Source of the DNA: CADEFQ01 sp035433705
GTDB lineage: Bacteria > Pseudomonadota > Gammaproteobacteria > Steroidobacterales > Steroidobacteraceae
Assembly (NCBI GenBank): GCA_035433705.1
Contig: DAORVK010000003.1
Location: forward strand, 50,592-114,591
Length of the DNA: 64,000 bases
Direction of reading: 5' to 3'
The notes beneath the pieces were generated by a model, which was not told where the DNA came from, made no database searches, and worked only from the letters and a program-made list of their open reading frames with translations. The position numbers were made by a program, and so were the translations under genes. Below are positions 30,640 through 38,532 of the stretch, in pieces (within the stretch, counting starts at the first letter, position 1; each line of letters begins with the position of its first letter).

Positions 30640-31620
30640 TCAGTGCGGGCAGGGCGCCACCGGGTCGGCTGCCCGCGCTGCAATTTCGTTTGCAGTCGTT
30701 TCGATCGCCGCGGCGAGCGGCGTGCCGCGCGCCTCTGCTTGCGCCACGGCGATCGCCGCCAAAGCGGCGTCGCGGCACCCGCGCTGTGACAGCAGTTCGG
30801 CGTAGTTGTTACGCGCGGCGACATTCGCCGGCGCGAGGAGCAGCAATTCGTGCAGCGCCTCTTCGGCGCCCGCGCGATCGCCCTGCGCGAGGAGCGTGTT
30901 GGCAGCGCCGAAACGCAACAGCGGCTCGTCGGGCCAGCGTGCCGTGCCTGCGGAATAGGCAAGCGCTGCGGCGCGCGGGTCGATCCGCTCGTAATCCGCG
31001 ACGGCCGCAGCGTAGCGGGCGGGCGTTGCAGCCTGCGGAAGTTCACCGGGCTGCAGGGCCACGAAGCCCCAGTCGTCCGCGCGCGCCCACGCACCACGAA
31101 AGCGGCGCAGCGACAGGCGCGCGCGCGGCGTCGTGCCGGAGCGCAGGAGCAGGCGTCCCGCATCACGCTCATAGCCGATCACGACGGCGTAATGCCAGAT
31201 CGGCCAGGATCTGACGCCGAGATTCAGCAGGACGAGCACGGGGCGACCCCCCGCAAGCTCGTGCACCAGCGCATCGAACCGTGGCTCGAGCACATACGGG
31301 ATGCGGTGCCGTTGTCGCGTCGCCGCGAGCAGCTCCGTTTGCAGGCTGCCCTTGCGCGCTGGAACATAGACCTCATCGACGAGATCGGCGGGAGGCGCGT
31401 CGATGCCGCTTGCGCCGAGGAGCGTCGCAAGCGCGGCCGGGCCGCACTGATAGTCGTCCTGGGGAAAGAAAGGCGTATCCGCGAGTTCGATGCGGGGTGG
31501 GACATCGGCGGGCCACGACGCGTGTGTCGCGCCCGGCCCGCCGGACTTCGAGGGCGTGAGACTGCAGCCGCCTGCGAACAGCGCAAGTACGACCGCCGCC
31601 GCAGGACCGACGCGCAACAT
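30640..31620 (-). CDS. PA2778-family C39-like cysteine peptidase lipoprotein with TPR region
   Basis: A 326-residue envelope lipoprotein: lipobox AGGC with Cys19, then a papain-like domain of the peptidase C39 type with catalytic Cys59 in DDYQCGPAALATLL, His143 in IWHYAVVIGY and a downstream Asp/Trp region. Residues about 200-310 are Ala-rich tetratricopeptide-like helices (ALAYSAGTARWPDEPLLRFG). It matches the family first described as PA2778 in Pseudomonas, which is regularly paired with a PA2779-type small protein, as found here just upstream. Substrate and purpose are not established. Confidence 0.88.
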   Translation of the reverse strand: MLRVGPAAAVVLALFAGGCSLTPSKSGGPGATHASWPADVPPRIELADTPFFPQDDYQCGPAALATLLGASGIDAPPADLVDEVYVPARKGSLQTELLAATRQRHRIPYVLEPRFDALVHELAGGRPVLVLLNLGVRSWPIWHYAVVIGYERDAGRLLLRSGTTPRARLSLRRFRGAWARADDWGFVALQPGELPQAATPARYAAAVADYERIDPRAAALAYSAGTARWPDEPLLRFGAANTLLAQGDRAGAEEALHELLLLAPANVAARNNYAELLSQRGCRDAALAAIAVAQAEARGTPLAAAIETTANEIAARAADPVAPCPH

Positions 31621-31636
31621 GGCGCGCCTGTCCTTG

Positions 31637-32017
31637 TCAGGCCTTCTTGAAGATGTCGATCACGCCGGTGAACTCGAGGATCATCAGCACGACGAAGACG
31701 AGACCGATGACCGCAAGGATCTCGCCACCGGCCGGCGCGTTCTCGAGTTGCGCGGCAAAGCCCGCGAGTTCGGTATCGGTGAGTGCCGCCGCGCGCTCAT
31801 GGGCGGCTTCCGGTGCGACGCCGAGGTCGGTCAGGCGCTGCTGCACGTCGGCCCGGGCGAGTACGCTGTCGATGCGTGCGAGGTTGGCGGCGCGAGTGGA
31901 TGCCGCGACGGCGGCGCTGGTGTCGATCATCGCGGCCGTGGCGGGCGCCGGAGTAACGGCTGCGACGAAGGCAACCAGGGTCAGGGCGACAACGCCGCGA
32001 CGGAAGGACATGATCAT
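31637..32017 (-). CDS. PA2779-family small membrane protein
   Basis: A 126-residue protein with a signal peptide (about 1-29) and a hydrophobic C-terminal segment (LAVIGLVFVVLMILEFTGVIDIF, cited only as a membrane stretch at about residues 98-120). The middle is a short helical region (LARADVQQRLTDLGV). It is the usual partner of PA2778-type peptidases, and 17 bp separate the two genes. The ATG at 32017 is chosen because AAGGAG ends 5 bases upstream; an ATG at 32011 is also in frame. The 103-bp gap to the divergent S8 peptidase gene holds no other gene. Confidence 0.84.
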   Translation of the reverse strand: MIMSFRRGVVALTLVAFVAAVTPAPATAAMIDTSAAVAASTRAANLARIDSVLARADVQQRLTDLGVAPEAAHERAAALTDTELAGFAAQLENAPAGGEILAVIGLVFVVLMILEFTGVIDIFKKA

Positions 32018-32120
32018 GGGGGCTCCTTGGGAACGCTGAGGTCGCGCACAGTGCGCGGCGCAGTCTAGGCGGAAGGCTGAAGCGCCGACAAGTCGCCCCT
32101 TGACGACGCAGGAGGGTGCC

Positions 32121-33326
32121 GTGGTGAATGACAGGCTGTCCGTATTGCTCGAACTCGTGCCGACCCGCACGGCGCAGTGGCCGGCAGGCGTGGATCCGGC
32201 TTACGAGCCCGTGCCGCTGACGCGCGTGGTGCGAGGCGCTGCGGCCCCCGGCGGTCGTCCTGCCGAGACGCTTGTCGTGCGGGCCGATATCGCTCGAGCG
32301 GCGCTGCGCGATCTGCGTGCCCACCGGCAGGTCGTCGGCGTCTGGGCCGATCCGCAGGTTGCGCCAATTGCCGCAGCCATCGACTGCACGCCGCAGGTGC
32401 CGAGCGGCTCCAGCGCCGATGTCGCGCGCGCACTCGGCGCTGATCGGGTGTGGAAGGCTGCGGCGTATCGGGGCAAGGGCGCCGTCATCGGTATCGTCGA
32501 CGGGGGCGTCGAGGGTGCACGCTTTCCGGTCATCGGTGGCTGGTCGCCCGATCCACGTTCGCCTCCCGGTGATGCCGCGATCGCATGGGAGGGCCACGGC
32601 AACATGTGCGCGTTCGATGCGGCGATTGCCTGCCCGGAGGCGAAATTCCACGACTATTCGATCGGCAAGACGGCCCCCGGCGCGGGCATCGGCGGATTGC
32701 TGTCGAGCGCGCTGCAATCGTTCCAGCGCGCGCTCACGAGTTTCAGGACCGACGGCACACCGCAAGTGCTGTCGAACAGCTGGGGTCTGTATCAGGAATC
32801 CTGGGATCCCTTTCCTCCCGGGGATCCTGGCAACTACACGCGCAATCCCGATCATGTGTTCACGCGCAAGCTCGTCGAGCTGCTCGATGCAGGGCTCCTC
32901 GTGAGCTTCGCGGCAGGCAACTGCGGCGGCGTGTGCGCGGATCCGCGCTGTGACGGCGATCAGGGCCCCGGTCGCGGTATCTGGGGCGCAAGTGGCCACG
33001 AGCGCTCAATCTGCGTCGGGGCGGTGAACCTGCGGCGCGAGTGGATCGGCTACAGCTCGGAAGGCCCGGCGGCCCTTGCGCGCGAGAAACCGGATGTGTG
33101 CGGTTTCAGCCATTTCGCGGGCTGGTTCCCGAGCGACACCGGCACGTCGGCGGCGTGCCCGGTCGTCGCAGGCGTGCTGGCACTGCTCGCCGGCAGCCGC
33201 CGCGGCCTGACGCAGGACCGCGCGCGTGCGACGCTGCGCGCCACGACGGGTCTCACGAGCTGGGATCCACGCTTCGGCGCAGGCATCATCGATGCCCACG
33301 GCGCCTGGCTCGCGCTCGCAACCTGA
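32121..33326 (+). CDS. S8 subtilisin-like serine peptidase without a signal peptide
   Basis: A 401-residue subtilase. The catalytic residues are Asp127 (IGIVDGG), His159 (WEGHGNMCA) and Ser343 (GTSAACPVVAG), and the oxyanion Asn is in FAAGNCG. About 85 N-terminal residues (ending VVGVWADPQV) resemble an inhibitory propeptide with its 'L.....VV.V..D..V' ending. No export signal is visible although the catalytic domain holds many cysteines (NCGGVCADPRCDGD). The GTG at 32121 follows GGAGG by 5 bases; GTG at 32124 or TTG at 32100 are alternatives. A small gene follows 5 bp downstream and may be functionally linked. Confidence 0.83.
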   Translation: MVNDRLSVLLELVPTRTAQWPAGVDPAYEPVPLTRVVRGAAAPGGRPAETLVVRADIARAALRDLRAHRQVVGVWADPQVAPIAAAIDCTPQVPSGSSADVARALGADRVWKAAAYRGKGAVIGIVDGGVEGARFPVIGGWSPDPRSPPGDAAIAWEGHGNMCAFDAAIACPEAKFHDYSIGKTAPGAGIGGLLSSALQSFQRALTSFRTDGTPQVLSNSWGLYQESWDPFPPGDPGNYTRNPDHVFTRKLVELLDAGLLVSFAAGNCGGVCADPRCDGDQGPGRGIWGASGHERSICVGAVNLRREWIGYSSEGPAALAREKPDVCGFSHFAGWFPSDTGTSAACPVVAGVLALLAGSRRGLTQDRARATLRATTGLTSWDPRFGAGIIDAHGAWLALAT

Positions 33327-33331
33327 CAACG

Positions 33332-33574
33332 ATGCGTACGCTGCAACTTGAATTCCTCGCCGAGACATCGTCCACGATCGCCACGCGTCTCGACGCGGCC
33401 GGAGTCTCGATCCTCGCCGGCCATGAACCGGTGCCGATGCGTGGGCGTGGTGCCGAGCCCGATACGATCGTCGTGACAGTGCTCGTGCCTTCGGGTATCG
33501 CTGCGGACAGTCTTCACAGGATTCCGGGCGTGCTGCGCGTCCTGGGTGATGTTCGCGTCGCCGCGCTCGAATAA
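33332..33574 (+). CDS. Small protein after the S8 peptidase, possibly a stand-alone propeptide-like inhibitor
   Basis: An 80-residue protein with no recognised name. The pattern of an N-terminal strand (TLQLEFLAE), a helix (STIATRLDAAGV), a second strand (TIVVTVLVP), another helix and a closing 'IPGVLRVLGDVRVAALE' resembles the beta-alpha-beta fold and ending of subtilisin propeptides (inhibitor family I9). It starts 5 bp after the peptidase stop codon in the same direction. This suggests it could be an intermolecular chaperone or inhibitor of that peptidase. The link is inference from position and pattern; no signal peptide is present. Confidence 0.55.
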   Translation: MRTLQLEFLAETSSTIATRLDAAGVSILAGHEPVPMRGRGAEPDTIVVTVLVPSGIAADSLHRIPGVLRVLGDVRVAALE

Positions 33575-33674
33575 GAGTGGCCGAGGGTCGGCTTCCGGGG
33601 CTTGTATTTCCGCGCTGCGAGGGCGTACAACTGGCCGTGCGACTGATCGCACTTTGCAACCAGAGGGAACAGTC

Positions 33675-34175
33675 ATGCACAAGCTCAGGAAGGCTGCGTT
33701 CATCGCAGCGGGCCTGCTGGCTCTCACCGGATGCGCGCCATCCGCACCCGACGCCGGCAGCAGCAAAGCAGACGAAGAGACGATGCGCCAGGGCACGCAA
33801 GCCTGGATCGCTGCCTATTCGAGGGGCGACATCGAAGCGCTGCTGGCGCTTTATGCCGAAGATGCCATCGTGATGCCGCCCGGTGTGCCGGCGGCGGCGA
33901 AGGGAGAGGCACTGCGCGCCTTCTTCACCACCGACATCGCGACCTCAGCCGGCACGACCTTCGAGATGGGCGACAGCACGACTGGAGTTTCCGGCAATCT
34001 GGGCTGGCACTCCGGCACCTTTGCGGTGAAGGACACCGCGGGCAATACCGTGGGCACCGGCAAGTACATGGAAGTGTGGCGCAAGCAGGACGGCAAATGG
34101 CTCATCCTGCGCGACATGTGGAACCTGGATGCGCCGCCCGCATCCATGGCAGCACCCGCGGCGCCTTCCGCCTGA
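33675..34175 (+). CDS. NTF2-like (DUF4440/SnoaL) lipoprotein
   Basis: A 166-residue lipoprotein: signal with lipobox ALTGC (Cys20), then an NTF2-like cone fold with QAWIAAYSRGDIEALLALYAED at about 44-65 (shown in part: ALLALYAEDAIVMPPG), a C-terminal GKYMEVWRKQDGKWLILRDMWN and an Ala/Pro tail. DUF4440 proteins are a broad group with hydrolase, isomerase or ligand-binding members, and this one has no evident catalytic signature. The ATG at 33675 follows CAGAGGGAACAG. It converges with another NTF2-like gene 41 bp away, so the two are a non-identical pair. Confidence 0.8.
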   Translation: MHKLRKAAFIAAGLLALTGCAPSAPDAGSSKADEETMRQGTQAWIAAYSRGDIEALLALYAEDAIVMPPGVPAAAKGEALRAFFTTDIATSAGTTFEMGDSTTGVSGNLGWHSGTFAVKDTAGNTVGTGKYMEVWRKQDGKWLILRDMWNLDAPPASMAAPAAPSA

Positions 34176-34216
34176 CCCCTGCCGCCTGACGCCTTGCGCC
34201 GGGCGAACGGGAAGCG

Positions 34217-34753
34217 TCAGTGCGCGGCGGGGTCGGCCTTGCGGGCCGGCGCCTGCGCCGTGTGCAGATGCCGGATGCGCCACTGGCCTGCGATGCGGCT
34301 GAGTACGGCCGTACCCTTGCCCGTCATCGAAACCGGATGGCGTCCGCCCTCGAACTTTGGACTGACGACCGTCACATCCATCGACCACGAATAGGTCGCG
34401 TACGCGAGATCGCCGCTGACGAACGGGCGCAGTTCGGTGATGCGGTAGACGGGGTGTTCGAACATCGCCATCTCGGGCGCGAGATGGTCGTGGTAACTCT
34501 GCCAGCCGTTGTTGACGAAGCTTCCCTCGAAATAGCTGAAGGCATCACCGTCGACCAGCAGCGGCTGCACACGCGCAAGATCGTTCGCGCTGAGGGCGGC
34601 GGCATACTGATCAAGCACATCGGCGACGGCTCGTGCCTCGCCCGTGAGCGGCGCCGCGGCTTCCTGCGTGTGCGTCTCACCTTCGTGGGCGGGAGCGACG
34701 CCCATTGTCAGCAGGGCGACTCCAAGCCATGCCGCGAACAGTCTTTGCACCAT
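34217..34753 (-). CDS. Exported NTF2-like (SnoaL_3/DUF4440) protein
   Basis: A 178-residue protein with a signal peptide (about 1-22, ending VAPA) and a histidine-containing linker (HEGETHTQE), followed by an NTF2-like domain: VADVLDQYAAALSANDLARV, YHDHLAPEMAMFEHPVYR, and a C-terminal GQWRIRHLHTAQ. The many histidines in the pocket region may indicate metal or ligand binding. The ATG at 34753 follows GGAGGATCATC. It is the gene next to, and in the same direction as, the lysR gene (27 bp), so the regulator and this protein could share a transcript. Confidence 0.77.
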   Translation of the reverse strand: MVQRLFAAWLGVALLTMGVAPAHEGETHTQEAAAPLTGEARAVADVLDQYAAALSANDLARVQPLLVDGDAFSYFEGSFVNNGWQSYHDHLAPEMAMFEHPVYRITELRPFVSGDLAYATYSWSMDVTVVSPKFEGGRHPVSMTGKGTAVLSRIAGQWRIRHLHTAQAPARKADPAAH

Positions 34754-34780
34754 GATGATCCTCCGGCGTTGCCTCAAGTT

Positions 34781-35626
34781 TCAGATGTCAGCCGCCACGC
34801 GCCGGATCGTATCGACGGCGAGCGTGAGCGCCTCCGTCTGCATCTTCGTCGCAAAGCACAGGTAAGCGGGCAGTCTGAAGTCGGGTGCGTCCGCCACGCG
34901 GTGCACGCGACCTGCAAGCTCCAGGGCACGAGTGAGGCGCGCCGGAAAATAACCGGCGCCACCGCTCGCCAGCACGTGCTGCAGGCCGAGCCAGCCGATG
35001 TTCACGGCGAGGCCGGAGCCCGTGTAATCCGGAAATGCGTTGCTGTGATGGGCGTGAAACTCCGGACCCCAGTCGACATAGACATAGTCACGGCCGGGTG
35101 CGGCAGGGGCGTGCTTGCTTGATGAGACCATGACGAGCTGCTCTTCGATCAGCGGTTCGATCGTGAGTCCCGGCCGCGCCTGCGGCGTGTAGAGGACCGC
35201 GATGTCGATACGCCCTTCGACCAGCGCCGGCATCAACTCGTCCTCAAAGCCGATGGCTGCCCTGATGCCGATGTCCGGCACGAGTGCGCGAAAGGTGGGC
35301 AGCCAGCGCAGCAACAGGTTTTCCCACAAGCCGAAGCGGCCGCCGATGGACAGCGTCGCACGAAAGCCGCTCACGATGCCGATCTCCTGGCGCGCCTGTT
35401 CGACCGTGCGGATGAGGAGCGACGCGTGACGCTGAAATTGCCTGCCCGCCGCTGTGAGACTCGCGCCCGCCTTGTTGCGAACGAACAGCGCCGCGCCCAG
35501 CGCTTGTTCCAGCCGCTGCATGCGGCTGCTCACGGTCGATTGGGTGACGTGCAGACGGTCGGCGGCGTCGCCGAAGCTGCCGCTTTCGACAATCGCCAGG
35601 AAAGTGCGGGCGAGCTCGGTATCCAT
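34781..35626 (-). CDS. LysR-family transcriptional regulator
   Basis: A 281-residue LysR regulator. The N-terminal winged helix-turn-helix is typical (FLAIVESGSFGDAADRLHVT then QSTVSSRMQRLEQALG), and the remainder is a periplasmic-binding-protein-like effector domain. It is divergent from sodB, with 92 bp between their start codons. By the usual LysR habit it probably controls sodB or itself, or the downstream NTF2-like gene. Its effector is unknown. The position opposite superoxide dismutase and a flavoreductase makes an oxidative or electrophile signal plausible. Confidence 0.9.
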   Translation of the reverse strand: MDTELARTFLAIVESGSFGDAADRLHVTQSTVSSRMQRLEQALGAALFVRNKAGASLTAAGRQFQRHASLLIRTVEQARQEIGIVSGFRATLSIGGRFGLWENLLLRWLPTFRALVPDIGIRAAIGFEDELMPALVEGRIDIAVLYTPQARPGLTIEPLIEEQLVMVSSSKHAPAAPGRDYVYVDWGPEFHAHHSNAFPDYTGSGLAVNIGWLGLQHVLASGGAGYFPARLTRALELAGRVHRVADAPDFRLPAYLCFATKMQTEALTLAVDTIRRVAADI

Positions 35627-35718
35627 CGATAACCTCGATACATATGAGCATTATTAATTGATTGTCAAATGTCAAACACGTCGTTATGGTTCGCTGCAGG
35701 TTTTGAAGGAGATACGCC
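35627..35718. promoter_or_regulatory. Divergent lysR-sodB promoter region
   Basis: This 92-bp gap is AT-rich (about 35640-35680) compared with its surroundings. On the plus strand TTGTCA (35662-35667) and TTATGG (35684-35689), 16 bp apart, could form the sodB promoter. On the minus strand TTGACA followed after 18 bp by TATGTA could serve lysR. Both would overlap, as is common for LysR-controlled divergent promoters. The sodB start is preceded by a strong GAAGGAGATACGCC ribosome-binding site. Confidence 0.45.
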
Positions 35719-36324
35719 ATGACGGTCGAACTGCCGCTGCTGCCTTACGCGCTTGAAGCCCTCGAGCCGCACGTGTCCCGCAAGACACTGGCTGTGCACC
35801 ATGGCAATCACCACGCCGCCTATGTCGACAAGACGCGCGCACTCGTGCAGCGCACGCCGCTCGAGGCCGCTTCGCTCGAGGAAATCGTGCGTTCGCAGGC
35901 CGACAAGCCGGGGCCGCTGTTCAACGCTGCCGCGCAAGCCTGGAACCATGCGTTTCTCTGGCAGAGCATGCGCCCGAACGGCGGGGGCGATGCCACTGGC
36001 CCAGTTGCAAAACGCATCGAGAAGGATTTCGGCAGCCACAATGCCTTCCGGCAGCAGTTCGTGAAGGCGGCGACCGAGCAGTTCGCCAGTGGCTGGGCGT
36101 GGCTCGTGCTTGACGGTGACAAACTGCGCATCGTGGCGACATCGAATGCCGCGACGCCGCTCATCGGCAGCCAGGTGCCGCTCCTGACGCTCGACGTCTG
36201 GGAGCACGCGTACTACCTCGACTACCAGCACCGTCGGCTCGACTATGTCACCGCCTACCTCGCGCATCTCGTGAACTGGGAATTCGCCAACGCCAACCTT
36301 GTCGGGGAACGCAAGGCGGCCTGA
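35719..36324 (+). CDS. sodB: Superoxide dismutase (Fe type)
   Basis: A 201-residue Fe/Mn-family superoxide dismutase, cytoplasmic, converting superoxide to peroxide and oxygen. The metal ligands align as His27 (LAVHHGNHH), His77 (AQAWNHAFLW), Asp159 and His163 (LDVWEHAYYLDYQ). The Gln73 in AAQAWNH is the outer-sphere Gln typical of iron enzymes. The sequence RKTLAVHHGNHH replaces the commoner AETLEYHYGKHH, a normal variation. Length and start agree with the family. It is followed 17 bp later by a flavoreductase gene, with which it probably forms an operon. Confidence 0.94.
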   Translation: MTVELPLLPYALEALEPHVSRKTLAVHHGNHHAAYVDKTRALVQRTPLEAASLEEIVRSQADKPGPLFNAAAQAWNHAFLWQSMRPNGGGDATGPVAKRIEKDFGSHNAFRQQFVKAATEQFASGWAWLVLDGDKLRIVATSNAATPLIGSQVPLLTLDVWEHAYYLDYQHRRLDYVTAYLAHLVNWEFANANLVGERKAA

Positions 36325-36341
36325 GCGGACGAGGCCTTCCG

Positions 36342-37082
36342 ATGAACGCTCTTTCGACGACCTTCCTCCGCCGTGAGGAAGTCGCGCGTGGCACGGCTGC
36401 GTTCCACATCGGCAAGCCCGCGGGCTTTCGTCACAAGCCGGGGCAGGCGCTCGATGTCATCCTGCCGGGTGCGGGTGCGGGTGCGGGCGCGGGCGCGGGC
36501 GCGGGCAAGGCGCCGGAGCTGCGGCACACGTTCTCGATCGTCAGCGCGCCGCACGAAGCAGAGATCGTGTTTGCCACGCGCATGCGGGACAGCGAGTACA
36601 AGCGCACGCTCGGCGCTCTGCAACCGGGAGCCGCGCTCTCGATCGAGGGGCCGTCCGGTTCGATGACACTGCATTCGGACAGCGCACGGCCTGCGGTCTT
36701 CATCGCGGGTGGTATTGGCATCACGCCGTTCATGAGCCTGTTGCGTCACGCGGTGCAGGAGCGTGCGGCGCGCATTTTCGTGCTGCTCTATTCGAACCGC
36801 GCCCCCGATGACGCGGCATTCCTCGCGGAATTGCGCGACTTTGAGCGTCTGCTACCGTCTTTTCGGCTCATCGCGACGATGACCAACGTGAATCCTGCCG
36901 TCTGGCACGGACCAACCGGCAAGATCGACGCGAGATTGCTCGGCGACATTGCGCGCCCACTGCCGTCCCCCGTCTACTATGTCACCGGCCCACCGGGCAT
37001 GGTGGGAGCGATGCGCGGCGTGCTGGAGGGACTGGGCGTCGCCGATGACGACGTGCGCAGCGAAGAGTTCTTCGGCTACTGA
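36342..37082 (+). CDS. FNR-type FAD/NAD(P)H flavoreductase with a Gly-Ala repeat insert
   Basis: A 246-residue ferredoxin-NADP-reductase-like flavoprotein. The FAD-binding RHTFSIVSAP and the NAD(P)-binding VFIAGGIGITPFMSLL are clear, and the C-terminal EEFFGY is the usual end. There is no ferredoxin domain, so electrons would go to a separate partner. Residues 43-55 are a 13-residue Gly-Ala alternation encoded by a hexanucleotide tandem repeat (36468-36506), in a loop between two beta strands. It follows sodB closely. It converges with the PLP decarboxylase gene, overlapping it by 7 bp (37076-37082). Confidence 0.85.
   Translation: MNALSTTFLRREEVARGTAAFHIGKPAGFRHKPGQALDVILPGAGAGAGAGAGAGKAPELRHTFSIVSAPHEAEIVFATRMRDSEYKRTLGALQPGAALSIEGPSGSMTLHSDSARPAVFIAGGIGITPFMSLLRHAVQERAARIFVLLYSNRAPDDAAFLAELRDFERLLPSFRLIATMTNVNPAVWHGPTGKIDARLLGDIARPLPSPVYYVTGPPGMVGAMRGVLEGLGVADDDVRSEEFFGY
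36468..36506 (+). repeat. In-frame hexanucleotide tandem repeat (GGYGCG)
   Basis: Six and a half copies of GGTGCG or GGCGCG in a row encode alternating Gly-Ala. Length change in units of six bases would keep the reading frame, so the loop of this flavoreductase could vary between strains. The third-base T-to-C switch after three units suggests two expansion episodes. Confidence 0.85.
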
Positions 37083-38518
37083 GATCGCGGCCCGCGCGAG
37101 ACGAGCGCCTGCACCTCCTCGGCGATGTGCTCGACGCAGGTGTCAATCTGCTCCTGGCGCGTACGGAAGCTGAGCACGCACACGCGTGCGAGGAAGCGGC
37201 CGCCGGCGTGGCAGCCGGTGATGAACACCTTGCCGCGTCGCGTGACGCGCTCCAGGAGTTCGCGCGTGGCCGCATCCTGCTCGGCCAGCGTGGCGCCGGG
37301 CCATTCGAGGTGAAACGCGAAGAGCGAGAGCTGCGGCGGCGCATCCATCACGACATGGGGCAAGGCCGCGATGCGCTTCGCTGCGTCGAGCGCAAGCGCA
37401 CGCTTCTCGGCGAGCGCGGCGCGGTAGCGCGCGGCACCATACAGCTTGATCGCCAACCAGACAGGCAGTCCGCGAAAATTGCGCGACAGGTCGGGGCCGA
37501 ACTGGTGCGGATCGTAGAATTCGGTGCCCGCGCGATCTTCCGGCATGTAACTCGCGGTCTCCGAATGCGCAGCCCGCAGCGCTTCGCCGTCCCGCACGAG
37601 CACGGCGCCGGTGCCGTAGGGAATGAAAAGCCCCTTGTGCGGATCGAGCGTGAGCGAGTCGGCTTCCGGCAGCCCCGCGAGCAGCGGACGCAGCTCCGGG
37701 CACAGGTGAAAGCTTGCACCGTACGCGCCATCGACATGGTGCCACAGTCCCTCCTGTCGACAGAGAGCCGCGATTTCGCGCAGCGGATCGACCGCACCGG
37801 TGTTGGTGGTGCCGGCAGATGAGACGACGAGGAACGGCGTGAGGCCCGCCGCGCGATCGGTCGCGATCGCATCGGCGAGTCGATCGATGCGCATGCGAAA
37901 TGCCGCGTCCACGGGGATCGCGCGCACACGATCCGGCAGGATGCCGGCGAGCTTTGCGGACTTCGCCACCGAGTGGTGCGTTTCACTCGAGAGGTACAGG
38001 GTGCCGCGACGCAGCTCCGTGCCGAGCTTGCGTTCGCGTGCGCAGACGATGGCGGCGAAGTTGGCCATCGAACCACCGGTAGTGAAAAGTCCGCGTGCGG
38101 TTGACGGAAACTGCATCCACTCGCGCAGCCAGTCGAGCACGTTGGCTTCGAGTTGCACGAGCGCAGGCGCCGTCAGCCACACGCCGGTATAGCGATTGAC
38201 TCCCGAGGCGATCAGATCCGCGAGCGCGCCGGGGAACACGCCACCGCCCGGTATGTAGGCGAGGTAGCCGGGGCTCGCCGTGTTGAAGCTGCGCGGAATC
38301 CACTCCCCGAACAGCGAGTCGAGCAACGGTTCGAGCGTCGAGCCCTGTTCTGGAGGGGGCTCGCGCAGGGTCCGGCAGAGCCCGGCCGCGTCGACGTCGC
38401 CGCGCACCGGCTGCTCGCCGATCGTCGCGAGATGTTCGATCAGGCGGTGCATGACCGCGTCGCCCATGCGGCGCATCTCTTGCGGCGTGAACTCGAGGCT
38501 GGCAGGGGAGGAATGCAT
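37076..38518 (-). CDS. PLP-dependent decarboxylase (aromatic amino acid decarboxylase family)
   Basis: A 480-residue group II pyridoxal-phosphate decarboxylase. HVDGAYGASFHLCPEL includes the PLP-contact Asp and Ala, and TLDPHKGLFIPYGTGAVLV carries the PLP-binding Lys. The N-terminal FTPQEMRRMGDAVMHRLIEHL matches the aromatic/glutamate decarboxylase type, and a T-x-G-G-S-x-A-N-F segment (TTGGSMANFAAI) is the phosphate site. Substrates in the family include tyrosine, tryptophan, DOPA and glutamate; I cannot choose. The ATG at 38518 is preferred over a TTG at 38536. The adjacent SulP gene ends 15 bp upstream in the same direction. Confidence 0.88.
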   Translation of the reverse strand: MHSSPASLEFTPQEMRRMGDAVMHRLIEHLATIGEQPVRGDVDAAGLCRTLREPPPEQGSTLEPLLDSLFGEWIPRSFNTASPGYLAYIPGGGVFPGALADLIASGVNRYTGVWLTAPALVQLEANVLDWLREWMQFPSTARGLFTTGGSMANFAAIVCARERKLGTELRRGTLYLSSETHHSVAKSAKLAGILPDRVRAIPVDAAFRMRIDRLADAIATDRAAGLTPFLVVSSAGTTNTGAVDPLREIAALCRQEGLWHHVDGAYGASFHLCPELRPLLAGLPEADSLTLDPHKGLFIPYGTGAVLVRDGEALRAAHSETASYMPEDRAGTEFYDPHQFGPDLSRNFRGLPVWLAIKLYGAARYRAALAEKRALALDAAKRIAALPHVVMDAPPQLSLFAFHLEWPGATLAEQDAATRELLERVTRRGKVFITGCHAGGRFLARVCVLSFRTRQEQIDTCVEHIAEEVQALVSRGPRSQ

Positions 38519-38532
38519 TGAGCCGTTGCCTT

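Noticed and set aside
35640..35680. CATATG-containing sequence in the lysR-sodB gap as a sixth member of the TATATG operator set
   Set aside because: It reads ACATATGAGCATTAT and lacks both the TATATG half and the CAT-type right half at the correct spacing.
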